Source of the DNA: a virus
DNA length: 64,000 bases
Reading direction: 5' to 3' (one strand)
IMG/VR virus record: IMGVR_UViG_3300027668_000008
Location: 124,001-188,000 of that record
This document shows, piece by piece, positions 48,136 through 56,596 of this stretch. Made by a program: the position numbers and the translations under genes. Within the stretch, counting starts at the first letter, position 1. Every line of letters starts with the position of its first letter. The notes beneath the pieces were generated by a model that did not search any database, was not told where the DNA came from, and saw only the letters and a program-made list of their open reading frames with translations.

Positions 48136-48660
48136 TCACAATTTCAAATTCTTTTCATGGTATTGAATAATACTTTTATCCCACTCTGGGAATACAGTTC
48201 GGTTAACGTAAATATCATTATAGTCGAATCTTTGTAGATTGTCAATCTTTTTTGCTACTTTATCAACAATCGCATTGTATTCATCTAAATGACGTTGCTT
48301 AACCGTCTTCTTGCCTGCGGAGCCGTATATTTTCTTTAAACGTAAATCCATAACATACTGTAGTGTTTGTAAATCGCTTATTGTTATTGCCCATGCTTGT
48401 TCACATTTAAAATTGTAGTTATCTAAATAAAAGTCACTTGGGTTATGAGCACTTATCATGTTTGCACCTTCGACACTATGTATGTCATTCATTGTGTCAA
48501 TTTGTGCTACACTAGGTAAAGGTGTGCTATCATATAAATTATTATGTATTTCACATGGTACATTTTCAATATCTTTCCAAGTATATAGACTCTGCAGGAA
48601 GTTGCCGCCTGAACCTGGTCGCCAAAGGAGAAATAATTTACAATTTATTGTCGGGGTCAT
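48136..48660 (-). CDS. Sulfotransferase-like phage protein
   Basis: A 174-residue protein with LFLLWRPGSGGNFLQSLYTW near the N-terminus, a P-loop-like GSGGNF that recalls PAPS-binding loops of sulfotransferases, and DYNDIYVN near the end. The gene at 63319 has a related PPGASGNF start, so two distant relatives exist in this window. Activity not established. Confidence 0.6.
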   Translation of the reverse strand: MTPTINCKLFLLWRPGSGGNFLQSLYTWKDIENVPCEIHNNLYDSTPLPSVAQIDTMNDIHSVEGANMISAHNPSDFYLDNYNFKCEQAWAITISDLQTLQYVMDLRLKKIYGSAGKKTVKQRHLDEYNAIVDKVAKKIDNLQRFDYNDIYVNRTVFPEWDKSIIQYHEKNLKL

Positions 48661-49124
48661 AGCATCTCTTTTATTTGTTTGTCATCATATCCTAAATCTA
48701 TCAAATGTGCTTTCACATCTTTCTTTGTATTCAAACTTGCTAGTAATTCTAGCTCATCTTCTTTTGCTGAAGGATATAAAACTTTTAGTGTTTTCAATAT
48801 CTTGTTATTTACTGCATTCTTCTTTTTACCGCCTGCAATCCATTCGTGATATGCAGTACCCAATCCCGGACTTGCAGTTGTCATTAATAACCATTGCAGT
48901 TTAGGATGTTTTGTTAAATCAAAGAAGTTTGTATTAACACGTTTATTAGTTGCAATAAGCCACCACTCTTGTAATGCAGACTCGCCTTTCACACTACTAG
49001 CATATCTGTTCATAAGAAACGGACTAAAAGCCTTCTTTTCCTCGTCGCTTAAGGTATCAAAGAAGCCCTTGTGCTTACGATCCATTGCTCCGAGTACTTT
49101 GTTAAGTGGTAGTTTGTTTGCCAT
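48657..49124 (-). CDS. Putative clamp-loader small subunit (gp62-like)
   Basis: A 155-residue protein: LSDEEKKAFSPFLMNRYASS, VNTNFFDLTKHPKLQWLLMT, and a C-terminal helical part (DELELLASLNTKKDVKAHLI). The PFxMNR...L...LQ arrangement resembles the phage clamp-loader A subunit (T4 gp62). T4 gp62 has 187 residues. No gp44 or gp45 gene is in the window, so this depends on one motif. Alternative: an unrelated replication-cluster protein. Confidence 0.55.
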   Translation of the reverse strand: MANKLPLNKVLGAMDRKHKGFFDTLSDEEKKAFSPFLMNRYASSVKGESALQEWWLIATNKRVNTNFFDLTKHPKLQWLLMTTASPGLGTAYHEWIAGGKKKNAVNNKILKTLKVLYPSAKEDELELLASLNTKKDVKAHLIDLGYDDKQIKEML

Positions 49125-49142
49125 GTTGTTATTATAACACCT

Positions 49143-49415
49143 TTATAAATATTCTGCAAATGTTATTTCAAATAAATTTGCATCATCGATACTTTCAAAT
49201 TTGATGTAGTACCATCTGTTGTTATCTTTGCCCCAATCGATCCGTATAGTTACACCCTTATTTACTAATTGTCTGTCATTAAAAAAGTTTATAACATTCT
49301 CTATTAAAGACCTCTGTACATTGATCCAATACTCTTCGTTTTCTGCGTTAAGTTTTAAATCATATTCGTGCGAGTTTTGTTTAACAATCAACTTACCAAA
49401 CTTGGGAGACATCAA
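49143..49415 (-). CDS. Small protein, unknown
   Basis: A 90-residue protein, MMSPKFGKLIVKQNSHEYDL, then IENVINFFNDRQLVNKGVTI, with alternating beta strands at the end (RWYYIKFESIDDANLFEITF). The reading frame overlaps the upstream gene by 23 bases. Function unknown. Confidence 0.55.
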   Translation of the reverse strand: MMSPKFGKLIVKQNSHEYDLKLNAENEEYWINVQRSLIENVINFFNDRQLVNKGVTIRIDWGKDNNRWYYIKFESIDDANLFEITFAEYL

Positions 49416-49893
49416 CTACTTCCGACGTTCTGCTAATTTCTTCAACAAAGTACACGCAAGGTGGATTCTCGCCCTCACACAAAGGTACTGCTAATAAATG
49501 CCCAGGTTTAAGTTTAGGGAAATACCATTTAACTTCCTGATACACATCTACTATTTCTACTGGATAAAACTCAGGTCTAAAATCACCACGTGGATTAAAC
49601 GTAAATGCATTAAACCCTCTATCGTTTAAACTTGTTAACGGAACAACTTCTAAGTCGCCTACTTCTGCTTCACCAATTAATAGTTGCCAATCACGTGGCA
49701 TTCTAATTGTATACTCTCCGATTCTTAATACTAATGCCGGAGCATTAAAACTTTGTAGGAAAATAAGTGGAATAAAGTAATAATCAGGATCTTTAGGATT
49801 ACTGTTGTCTAAAACGGCAAACCTTAAATCATCTACTTCTTCAGGCAAGTCGTTCATTACAAAAGTTTTATTTTCTAATGTAAGAATTTGCAT
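49393..49893 (-). CDS. Conserved phage protein, unknown
   Basis: A 166-residue protein: FIPLIFLQSFNAPALVLRIG, EYTIRMPRDWQLLIGEAEVG, DLEVVPLTSLNDRGFNAFTF, then PKLKPGHLLAVPLCEGENPP. The MPRDWxLLxGE...D-L-E...LN-D-R-F-x-AFxFNP pattern is conserved in T4-like marine phages. No enzyme motif seen. It starts one base downstream of ClpP. Confidence 0.75.
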   Translation of the reverse strand: MQILTLENKTFVMNDLPEEVDDLRFAVLDNSNPKDPDYYFIPLIFLQSFNAPALVLRIGEYTIRMPRDWQLLIGEAEVGDLEVVPLTSLNDRGFNAFTFNPRGDFRPEFYPVEIVDVYQEVKWYFPKLKPGHLLAVPLCEGENPPCVYFVEEISRTSEVVDVSQVW

Positions 49894-49894
49894 A

Positions 49895-50503
49895 TTAATA
49901 TAACTCCTTAATTTTGTCTGCTATACCAAATTTGACTGCTTCTTTGGCTGATAACCAAATGTCCTGTGGTGGTAACAATACTTCTCTGATTTTCTTTTCA
50001 GATAATCCAGTACATTTTTTATAATGTTGCATCATACGTTCGCTTGATAGTTCAAACTCTCTAACACGGGCAAATAACTCATGTTCTTTACCTGTTGAAC
50101 CCCAACTGTATTGATGTGATAAAATACTTGTATTAGGCGTAATGATACGTTTGCCTTTTGCTCCACTCATAAATGTAAGTATACCACAACTTGCAATAAG
50201 TCCTAGTCCTACGGTTTTGATTGGAATACCACTTGCCTTCATTGTATCAATTAAAGCAAATGCACTATGCACATCACCGCCTGGACTATTAATAATAAGT
50301 GTTAGCTCTTTAGGGCGTTCAGTATCCGGTGCCAAGTTCTTTTCAATAATCCACTGAATTACTGGCTTTGTAGTTTCAGTTGTAAATGGATCTGCAAAGT
50401 AATAAACACCTGCCTCCCACATAAGTATTCCAGGTGGTTTAGGTTGCACTGTAGGTTTTCCTTGTTTAACGTTTTTCATTATTTGATTCTCCATATTATT
50501 CAT
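49895..50503 (-). CDS. clpP: ClpP-like serine protease subunit
   Basis: Proteolytic subunit that forms a barrel with an AAA+ unfoldase. The 202 residues contain INSPGGDVHSAFALIDTM (about 71-88), the catalytic Ser105 in LIASCGILTF, His130 in ILSHQYSWG, and Asp181 in PPQDIWLSAKEAVKFGIAD: a full triad. The start overlaps UvsW by 8 bases; ATG at 50494 or 50479 are possible alternatives, the latter with GGAG upstream. No ClpA/ClpX gene is in the window, so host unfoldase would be needed. See ClpS and tmRNA. Confidence 0.93.
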   Translation of the reverse strand: MNNMENQIMKNVKQGKPTVQPKPPGILMWEAGVYYFADPFTTETTKPVIQWIIEKNLAPDTERPKELTLIINSPGGDVHSAFALIDTMKASGIPIKTVGLGLIASCGILTFMSGAKGKRIITPNTSILSHQYSWGSTGKEHELFARVREFELSSERMMQHYKKCTGLSEKKIREVLLPPQDIWLSAKEAVKFGIADKIKELY

Positions 50504-51959
50504 TCCAATCTGTCTTTTTTACAACAAATGGATAATTTGCTTCTTTATAGAAGTTTTTTCGTTTAGTTAAATGTCGCTTGGCATATTTACAAGTACTTGT
50601 AATATCCCATATTTTAACAAAATCTTTATCACTTGCTTTACGAATACCACGTCCAATACTTTGTATTACTCTTACAAAACTTTTTCCTGGTTCGATTAAT
50701 ACAAGGTTAAATATCCTTGGTATATTAATACCTACTGCCGCAACACCATATGTTGCTACAATAATCTTATTGTCAACGTCTGCAATCTCGTCATAGTGTG
50801 CTTTTCTGTCACTTGTTTTAGTGGCACCACTTACAAATACTGCTTTGTCTCCAAGTCTGCTTACTAGTTCTTTACCCGATTCTACTCTGTCTACTAATAC
50901 AAGAGTATTGCCATCTTGCCCTATTGTACCGAGCAGTTTAGCAAGATAATCCAATCTTTTTGCGTTTGTTAGCAAATACTTTAATTCACTTTGATAGTTT
51001 CCATAATCTCCATGGTCAATTAATTGCAATACATTAACTTCACAGTTAGCAAGTACACCCTGTTCTTGTAATTCACTTGCAGTTTTTCTACCAACTACTT
51101 CTCCTAAACTTACCATAATACTCATAAATTCAAAATCTTCTTTTGGCACTGTTCCTGTTAGTCCCCAACGAATTGGTATTTGACTCATAGGTCCTGTTAA
51201 CAATGTTTTCAATGCATCCGCTTTTGCCATATGCACTTCATCTACCATAACACAAACTACACCTGCAATAAATTCTTGTATAGTAATAGGTGCAACTGCG
51301 TTCTTTGTATTCTTTAAAAGAATGTTTAGACTTTGCCAAGTACAAATAGTATGCTTGTGTCCAAACTCTTTTCGGTCTCCGTAAAACACACCAACGTCTA
51401 GTCCCATGTTGACATAGTCTTCTTCTGTTTGTGTTACTAGCGACTTATTTGGCACTATTACAATGCTTCTACCGTACTGTTCGACTTTACTACTTAATGC
51501 GGCAGTTATTAATGTCTTACCTGCACCAGTGGCAATCTCCTGCATACTTTGTGGATTCTTTAAGAAATTATTAATAATCTCTACTTGGTAATCACGCAAT
51601 ACAATTGGTTCGCCTACAAGTTGATGACCTTTGGGCCACATCACATCATTAAATGCAGTTTCGTCAATTTCATCAAAATCAAATCTTGTTTGATAATCTC
51701 GTTGATCATCTAGTTCAATTTGATATTTCATTTCTTCTAACACAGGAATAATCTTTGGAAGAAGATTAATGTATGTGCTACCACCTAACTGAAAGTATGC
51801 AACTTTTCCGTCCCACCGTCCTAAACGAACTGCTGGAAGATATCGTGCATAAGGAACTTCGTACTTAAACATATTAGACAATCGACGCCTAGCGTCTAGT
51901 TCTAACCCTTTTATAGAAACGTTTACTTCGTCTCTAATCAATAATTTTGCTTGTGGCAT
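50496..51959 (-). CDS. uvsW: DNA helicase UvsW
   Basis: Superfamily 2 helicase that resolves R-loops and branched DNA and helps T4 recombination-dependent replication. The 487 residues contain Walker A EIATGAGKT (motif I), VIVPNKSLVTQTEEDYV (Ia), MVDEVHM (motif II), WGLTGTVPKE (III), TLVLVDRVESGKEL (IV), YGVAAVGINIPRIFNLVLIE (V) and SIGRGIRKA (VI). N-terminal UvsW domain MFKYEVPYARYLPAVRLGRW. Confidence 0.95.
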   Translation of the reverse strand: MPQAKLLIRDEVNVSIKGLELDARRRLSNMFKYEVPYARYLPAVRLGRWDGKVAYFQLGGSTYINLLPKIIPVLEEMKYQIELDDQRDYQTRFDFDEIDETAFNDVMWPKGHQLVGEPIVLRDYQVEIINNFLKNPQSMQEIATGAGKTLITAALSSKVEQYGRSIVIVPNKSLVTQTEEDYVNMGLDVGVFYGDRKEFGHKHTICTWQSLNILLKNTKNAVAPITIQEFIAGVVCVMVDEVHMAKADALKTLLTGPMSQIPIRWGLTGTVPKEDFEFMSIMVSLGEVVGRKTASELQEQGVLANCEVNVLQLIDHGDYGNYQSELKYLLTNAKRLDYLAKLLGTIGQDGNTLVLVDRVESGKELVSRLGDKAVFVSGATKTSDRKAHYDEIADVDNKIIVATYGVAAVGINIPRIFNLVLIEPGKSFVRVIQSIGRGIRKASDKDFVKIWDITSTCKYAKRHLTKRKNFYKEANYPFVVKKTDWNE

Positions 51960-53154
51960 TTATTTTCCCTAGTGTGTAATAACAAATCCACGCATCATTA
52001 ACAAATGTCACTCCGGATTGTCCGTTGATGACATTGAAGCCATATTGTCTAAACTTGCTTATAGAATTCGTACTAATAACAAAGTCAGGCTTCCAGTCAC
52101 TTTTTACTTTAGGATTGGAATACCTTTGTATACTATCTATTATAGCAAATTTTGTGTCCGAAGTCAATGACTTATTAACGTTAAAGTAGTGGTGATTGTT
52201 CTTTAACTGCACTGTACAGACGTCTTTGCCCAACTTAGACACCAAATCTTCCAGGTTATTAGTTAGTTCGGGTGTAAGTGTTCTACCGTCTATAACGAAT
52301 GCAACTCGTTTAAAGCCAAAATCGTTAACTGCTGAATTATAAATTTCTTCTGGTTTTACTTCTGTCCAGTCGAACTTACCGCCTCTATTTTGTAACATTT
52401 CTGTTCCAACTTTAGAAAGTTTTATGTTTGTACTGTTATTAACAATGTCTAAGTTTTGATTAGCCGCAGTAACTATTTGGTTCATACGGTTCTTACTCGA
52501 CATATTAGTTGTCCACCATTCGTTTAAAGTGTCCGGTGCGTTACGCAATAAACAAGTATCGTCTTCGACTACTAATTGTATTGCATACTCGCTTCGATTA
52601 CTAGTAATCGATTTACATTTCTTGTACACGTCTTTTACTGCATCAGAATAGTCAAACTTATATTTGGCTGACCAATTATATAATGCAAGTAAGTTATATT
52701 CATTATATGTTGTTTGGTATTGTTTTGTCTCTTTTTCAAAATATGTTTTATTAGATTTTAACTTCTTTGCTAATGAATTTATTTCCCTAATCATTTCCTT
52801 GTTATAAGGAAACTTCATAATAATCTTGTCGTCTTCGATATCAATATATTTTGTTCTATCTACTTGACGTAATTCGCTTGTCCAAGTCGGAGATTGCACT
52901 AGCTCAGTAACATCGATACCTAATCGTTTATACTGGCGTTCGTATTTGCTTACAAGTTTGATTGTAAGAGCTCGTTGCCTATCGCTTAATCCTTCACCTT
53001 TGTTAATACTACGAACCGCATTATTAACAAAACCAACATCATAATTTGCTAGACTAATAGGCTTATGTATAAACTTCGGAGGTACCGGACTTGCTATCAC
53101 ACCTATTGCTATTTTTAAGCAATACTCTAGGTCTGTGGGTTTATAAAATTGCAT
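51934..53154 (-). CDS. Unknown 406-residue replication-cluster protein
   Basis: Large unknown: EYCLKIAIGVIASPVPPKFI, GEGLSDRQRALTIKLVSKYE, ITSNRSEYAIQLVVEDDTCL and a C-terminal part (SDTKFAIIDSIQRYSNPKVK, DFVISTNSISKFRQ) that resembles helicase-like domain swaps. A repeated alpha/beta layout suggests an accessory DNA-binding protein. It overlaps UvsW by 26 bases. No homology is certain. Confidence 0.65.
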   Translation of the reverse strand: MQFYKPTDLEYCLKIAIGVIASPVPPKFIHKPISLANYDVGFVNNAVRSINKGEGLSDRQRALTIKLVSKYERQYKRLGIDVTELVQSPTWTSELRQVDRTKYIDIEDDKIIMKFPYNKEMIREINSLAKKLKSNKTYFEKETKQYQTTYNEYNLLALYNWSAKYKFDYSDAVKDVYKKCKSITSNRSEYAIQLVVEDDTCLLRNAPDTLNEWWTTNMSSKNRMNQIVTAANQNLDIVNNSTNIKLSKVGTEMLQNRGGKFDWTEVKPEEIYNSAVNDFGFKRVAFVIDGRTLTPELTNNLEDLVSKLGKDVCTVQLKNNHHYFNVNKSLTSDTKFAIIDSIQRYSNPKVKSDWKPDFVISTNSISKFRQYGFNVINGQSGVTFVNDAWICYYTLGKINATSKIID

Positions 53155-53170
53155 TCTTATTCCTTAAAGG

Positions 53171-53193
53171 TAAAAAGCGGTCCGAAGACCGCC
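53171..53193 (-). terminator. Rho-independent terminator
   Basis: GCGGTC-TTCG-GACCGC followed by TTTTTACC on the minus strand. It lies between the AAA+ gene (ends 53205) and the gene that starts at 53154. Confidence 0.85.
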
Positions 53194-53204
53194 TTATTAA
53201 TTTG

Positions 53205-54230
53205 TTATGCTCTTCGCATACACGTTGAAGCCGCCAAGTTCTGCCAATTGCTCGGACTTAACTTTTTAAGGTCCGCAATCTTTAGTGCCATCCTTAACGA
53301 CATTTCCCTTAGGAACTTTCTTTTCTCAAACATGAATTGAAGTATTTCTTTCTCTTCATCATCTGACATCTTAAAGTTTTGAAACAAATCACCTTTTCGA
53401 GCAATTTGTTGAATTCTAAGATACTTGTCTCGTTCAGTATCAAGTGTTAAGTCAATGTAATGACAACGTGACATTAAAGCATCTAAGTGATCTTTAAGTC
53501 TTTTGCTTTTAACATTGTCAAACTTGATGTTTGTAATAAAGCAAACACTTCCTTGGAAGTCGAAACTGTTAGGAATACCTTCTGCTCTCAATTTACTTGA
53601 ATCTGCATTCCAGTAAATCTTACGTCTAGCACCACTATCAAGTGCCGCTTTAAGAATGTTAAGAGCTAAATCATCTAGCAATACACTATCACAGTCATCA
53701 AATACAACTACGTTACCACGAGCACTGTATTCATAAAGTTTAGCATAAAGACCTAGTGCCGTCATTGCACCTTTTACAAATTCAAACTTCCTATTACCAG
53801 CAAGGTCATCGAAACCCGACTGTTCTTCTAGTGTAGTTTCGACACCGTATGATTTACCAACACCTGGAGGTCCAGTAACAATCATTGCCCTAATGTCATT
53901 ATTTTTAAGAGCACCTGTCATTTCATTCAGGATCTCAAACCTATCCTGGATTTCTATGATCCTCTTTTCGTCTTTTGCATTTAACTTGGAACTTTCTTTA
54001 GGTGTATCTGCTTCAACTTGTGAAGCATATTCTGACCTATCAACGAAAGTAATTGCGGTAGGGGTTTTAATCTTTACCCTAATTTTGTCTGATCCAAAGC
54101 CCTCTGTTCCATCTACAGTAACAAACATTCCTGTTTTGCTTTCTGTAATGTTTTTCACTAATGGGAAAACTTTGTTCTTTATTGCTTGGTTTCTGTATGA
54201 ACCACTTTTAACTAAAACGTAACTATTCAT
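53205..54230 (-). CDS. AAA+ ATPase
   Basis: A 341-residue protein: N-terminal beta domain (1-75), then the AAA+ core: IVTGPPGVGKSYGVETTL (Walker A about 118-126), NVVVFDDCDSVLLDD (Walker B about 172-181), GSVCFITNIKFDNV (sensor 1) and ALMSRCHYIDL (Arg finger). Not gp44-like in its lid. Such ATPases are frequent in pelagiphage and T4-like genomes, perhaps as remodellers. A sigma70-like promoter (54276-54303) and a terminator frame it as a single-gene unit. Confidence 0.88.
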   Translation of the reverse strand: MNSYVLVKSGSYRNQAIKNKVFPLVKNITESKTGMFVTVDGTEGFGSDKIRVKIKTPTAITFVDRSEYASQVEADTPKESSKLNAKDEKRIIEIQDRFEILNEMTGALKNNDIRAMIVTGPPGVGKSYGVETTLEEQSGFDDLAGNRKFEFVKGAMTALGLYAKLYEYSARGNVVVFDDCDSVLLDDLALNILKAALDSGARRKIYWNADSSKLRAEGIPNSFDFQGSVCFITNIKFDNVKSKRLKDHLDALMSRCHYIDLTLDTERDKYLRIQQIARKGDLFQNFKMSDDEEKEILQFMFEKRKFLREMSLRMALKIADLKKLSPSNWQNLAASTCMRRA

Positions 54231-54275
54231 GTATGACTCCTATTCGTCGTTTTTTGTTTAAATGTTTATATTACT

Positions 54276-54303
54276 ATAATAACACATCTGTACTATGTGT
54301 CAA
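54276..54303 (-). promoter_or_regulatory. Sigma70-like promoter for AAA+ ATPase
   Basis: TTGACA (54298-54303), 16-base spacer, TATTAT (54276-54281). Confidence 0.6.
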
Positions 54304-54315
54304 CCTTTTATTTCA

Positions 54316-54753
54316 TTATGCGGCAACCTTTTGGTTAGTTGTTTCATAATTTTTGTTCCATGCACCAACGGCAATGTTGATATAATATGCAGTATGGAAA
54401 TAATCTGTTTGGCAGTCTGACTCATCAAACCAACCTTTGCCTTTATGATAACCGTTTCCGTTAATTGGAGCAGTTTTACATATTTCATATATGCTATCAA
54501 ACAATGCTTTATGTATACCATAAAAATTTGTATGATAATGATTAATTTGTGCCGAGCCTGGAAATGGTGTAATTTTCTGTGAATACCTGTCAAAGAAATC
54601 TAAAGATCCATCATAAAAGTCAACATCACCTGAAACCAATGTAACTTGTACACTTGAATGGTGATCTTTTCTTACACTAAACTTAATGTTAGGATATTGT
54701 TTTTTAAGTTCTTGTCTAATTGCTTTAACATCTTCTTTATTAACAAACGCCAT
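54316..54753 (-). CDS. LPD29-like protein, possible anti-host factor
   Basis: A 145-residue protein: VNKEDVKAIRQELKKQYPNI, KFSVRKDHHSSVQVTLVSGD, and YHKGKGWFDESDCQTDYFHT. The start (KAIRxELKKxYPxIKFSVRK) is that of the large polyvalent protein domain 29, found in phage and conjugative-element proteins with anti-defence genes. By family only; a direct role is unknown. Own promoter. Confidence 0.7.
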   Translation of the reverse strand: MAFVNKEDVKAIRQELKKQYPNIKFSVRKDHHSSVQVTLVSGDVDFYDGSLDFFDRYSQKITPFPGSAQINHYHTNFYGIHKALFDSIYEICKTAPINGNGYHKGKGWFDESDCQTDYFHTAYYINIAVGAWNKNYETTNQKVAA

Positions 54754-54789
54754 ATTATGTATCTCCTTATTTGTTTAACTTATATTACT

Positions 54790-54817
54790 AGTATAGCATC
54801 TTACGTCTATCTGTCAA
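54790..54817 (-). promoter_or_regulatory. Sigma70-like promoter for LPD29-like gene
   Basis: TTGACA (54812-54817), 16-base spacer, TATACT (54790-54795). Its -35 overlaps the end of the Smr gene. Confidence 0.6.
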
Positions 54818-55134
54818 CCTTTTAGACCCCATTTCTTTAATAATGGTGCAATATTAACCATTGATTTTACTGGATTTTCTGACTCAATGGAAGTTTTTAA
54901 AACTTTTTTCTTCTTTTTTAAACGTATTTGGTAAGATCCAGGACCTCTCATAGGTGTTAATACTTCGGATATACTAGGTATTGCTTCACACCATTTGTGC
55001 ATTTCGTCATATATCTTGCCCTGTCCTGTAATTACTGTAAACTTTACAACACCATTTAATTCACATAACTCAACGTGTACTTTAAATTTACGCCAAGCAT
55101 CGTGTAATGTGTATCCGTGTAAATCTAACCGCAT
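54814..55134 (-). CDS. Smr-domain protein
   Basis: A 106-residue protein with DLHGYTLHDAWRKFKVHVEL at the N-terminus and KFTVITGQGKIYDEM: the LDLHG...TGQG signature of Smr (MutS2 C-terminal) domains, known to nick DNA or cleave RNA at stalled ribosomes. A Lys-rich tail follows (about 73-106). In view of tmRNA a ribosome-rescue link is tempting but unproven. Confidence 0.85.
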   Translation of the reverse strand: MRLDLHGYTLHDAWRKFKVHVELCELNGVVKFTVITGQGKIYDEMHKWCEAIPSISEVLTPMRGPGSYQIRLKKKKKVLKTSIESENPVKSMVNIAPLLKKWGLKG

Positions 55135-55340
55135 TAATCAAAACTGAATGTTAATTCCATACCACTAAAATTTGCAACATATAAGTTCTTACCCTTATAT
55201 CTATTAAAGTTTAGAGGTACTCCCTCTAACATTACTTTAACTACATCATTATGTGATTGAATAACAGTCCCTTCCCATTTCCTATCGTTATCAGTACAAT
55301 GTACCATAACTTTATCTGGTTCTCCACTATCAAATTGCAT
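55134..55340 (-). CDS. Small protein, unknown
   Basis: A 68-residue beta-type protein: MQFDSGEPDKVMVHCTDNDR, KWEGTVIQSHNDVVKVMLEG. Strand periodicity suggests a small barrel. It shares one base with the Smr gene and overlaps the HD-domain gene by 11 bases. Confidence 0.6.
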   Translation of the reverse strand: MQFDSGEPDKVMVHCTDNDRKWEGTVIQSHNDVVKVMLEGVPLNFNRYKGKNLYVANFSGMELTFSFD

Positions 55341-55839
55341 TGACTACTCCTTGTGCTTGTTTGTATATATCCATTAAATGTATCTTTGTCATTGCTTTTA
55401 ATAACAAGTCCATTTCAGCGATATAAGTTACTGCGAACTTTGGATCGTTAACTTTGATATCCTTACCATTGCTAATCATATCTGCCGCTTTTATTAATTG
55501 TGCCGCCGCTGATGCTTGGCTTAACCGGTCTCTATCAATGCCTTTACGCACTGTACGATTCCCGTCTCCGGGCTTTGAAGTATCAGTTAACCATTTAACC
55601 ATGTCAGCAGTAGAATTGCCAAATAAGACTCGTATTTCATCATTTGTTACGTTAGTGTCTTCTACTACATCATGTAATAAAGCCGCGGCAATCATTTCTT
55701 TACTGCCGTTGTGACTACGAACAATGTCTGCTACTTCTTCTGTGTGAGTAACATAAGGTAAGCCTGTGTATTTGCGAACTTGCCCTGTGTGTGACACACG
55801 GGCAAATTCTTTGGCTTTTTCTATAAACACTTCGTCCAT
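55330..55839 (-). CDS. HD-domain (p)ppGpp hydrolase-like protein (MESH1/SpoT type)
   Basis: Predicted Mn-dependent pyrophosphohydrolase that could remove the alarmone (p)ppGpp. The 169 residues show HTGQVRKYTGLPYVTH (His32 ligand), AALLHDVVEDT (His56-Asp57 and the E-D catalytic pair 60-61), FGNSTADMVKWLTD and LIKAADMISN (Asp120 ligand). This is the hydrolase-only arrangement of MESH1, without the SpoT synthetase. GMP reductase in the same genome also acts on guanine nucleotides. Confidence 0.87.
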   Translation of the reverse strand: MDEVFIEKAKEFARVSHTGQVRKYTGLPYVTHTEEVADIVRSHNGSKEMIAAALLHDVVEDTNVTNDEIRVLFGNSTADMVKWLTDTSKPGDGNRTVRKGIDRDRLSQASAAAQLIKAADMISNGKDIKVNDPKFAVTYIAEMDLLLKAMTKIHLMDIYKQAQGVVNAI

Positions 55840-55840
55840 C

Positions 55841-56209
55841 TTATTGAATCCCTGTCCAACTAATTATATTCATGTTATTGGCATCTTCATAAACGTTACC
55901 ACGTTTAAAGTTCATCGCAGGAGCATTATACCCTGCCGCTTTAAGCATATCGCCTTCTACAAATCCTTTAGTAGGAACCTTAACAATAAAGCCTTGCACA
56001 CTGCCACCTTGCATTGAACTTTTGTGGTCTTTTTTGATTAGTTTAATATACTTTTGACCATCTTTAATTTCAATGTTCCAGTTATCAACAACTTCCTTAC
56101 TGTACTCTGACATTGCTTTTTTGCCGTCTTGTGTAGACCAACGAATATAATCGTTCTTCATTGTTTCAACAACTTGCTCAACTGCTTGTTTAAGTAAAAT
56201 GTTCATCAT
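55841..56209 (-). CDS. Unknown 122-residue protein
   Basis: MMNILLKQAVEQVVETMKND, then VVDNWNIEIKDGQKYIKLIK, with SVQGFIVKVPTKGFVEGDML at about 75-94. A small mixed alpha/beta protein. It is followed one base after by the HD-domain gene, and preceded by its own sigma70-like promoter. Function unknown. Confidence 0.65.
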   Translation of the reverse strand: MMNILLKQAVEQVVETMKNDYIRWSTQDGKKAMSEYSKEVVDNWNIEIKDGQKYIKLIKKDHKSSMQGGSVQGFIVKVPTKGFVEGDMLKAAGYNAPAMNFKRGNVYEDANNMNIISWTGIQ

Positions 56210-56242
56210 ATCAATAACTCCTTTAATTAACTTACTATAACT

Positions 56243-56270
56243 ATAATAACATCTATAGCAGATCTGTCAA
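56243..56270 (-). promoter_or_regulatory. Sigma70-like promoter
   Basis: TTGACA (56265-56270), 16-base spacer, TATTAT (56243-56248), upstream of the gene starting at 56209. It would lead the HD, Smr and neighbouring genes. Confidence 0.6.
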
Positions 56271-56283
56271 CCTTTTCAGTCAT

Positions 56284-56310
56284 AAAAAAAGCCTTGATAA
56301 ACAAGGCTTT
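56284..56310 (-). terminator. Rho-independent terminator
   Basis: AAAGCCTTG, loop TTTAT, CAAGGC and a T7 run on the minus strand, ending the single gene 56327-56533. Confidence 0.85.
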
Positions 56311-56326
56311 AATTATTAATTTTTAT

Positions 56327-56533
56327 TTAACTAAAATATGTTTCTGCTTCTTTGCGTGATTCCTTTGCAGATGCTTGGTTTGTGATGCTCAAAACGTTAA
56401 TATAATCAACTATATCTAAGAACTCGTCTTCTAGTTGCTTTTTAGCATCTTGTTCATCGCCTGCTAACATAATAACTTCTTTACTTCTGGGATCGTCGTC
56501 TGTAACGTATCGTACAATATACTTGTGTGTCAT
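56327..56533 (-). CDS. Small protein, unknown
   Basis: A 68-residue protein: MTHKYIVRYVTDDDPRSKEV, IMLAGDEQDAKKQLEDEFLD, with a mixed beta-alpha pattern like small ferredoxin-like folds. It has its own promoter and terminator, so is a single-gene unit, as typical for early host-takeover proteins. Function unknown. Confidence 0.65.
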   Translation of the reverse strand: MTHKYIVRYVTDDDPRSKEVIMLAGDEQDAKKQLEDEFLDIVDYINVLSITNQASAKESRKEAETYFS

Positions 56534-56567
56534 TTTTGCTAGTCTCCAATTTAATTACTATAGTGTT

Positions 56568-56596
56568 AATATACACTCAGTAATGCGTCTTGTCAA
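56568..56596 (-). promoter_or_regulatory. Sigma70-like promoter for the 68-residue gene
   Basis: TTGACA (56591-56596), 17-base spacer, TATATT (56568-56573). Confidence 0.6.

Noticed and set aside
54300-54593. A 97-codon minus-strand frame
   Set aside because: Shifted frame within the LPD29-like gene; the latter has the better composition, start and promoter.
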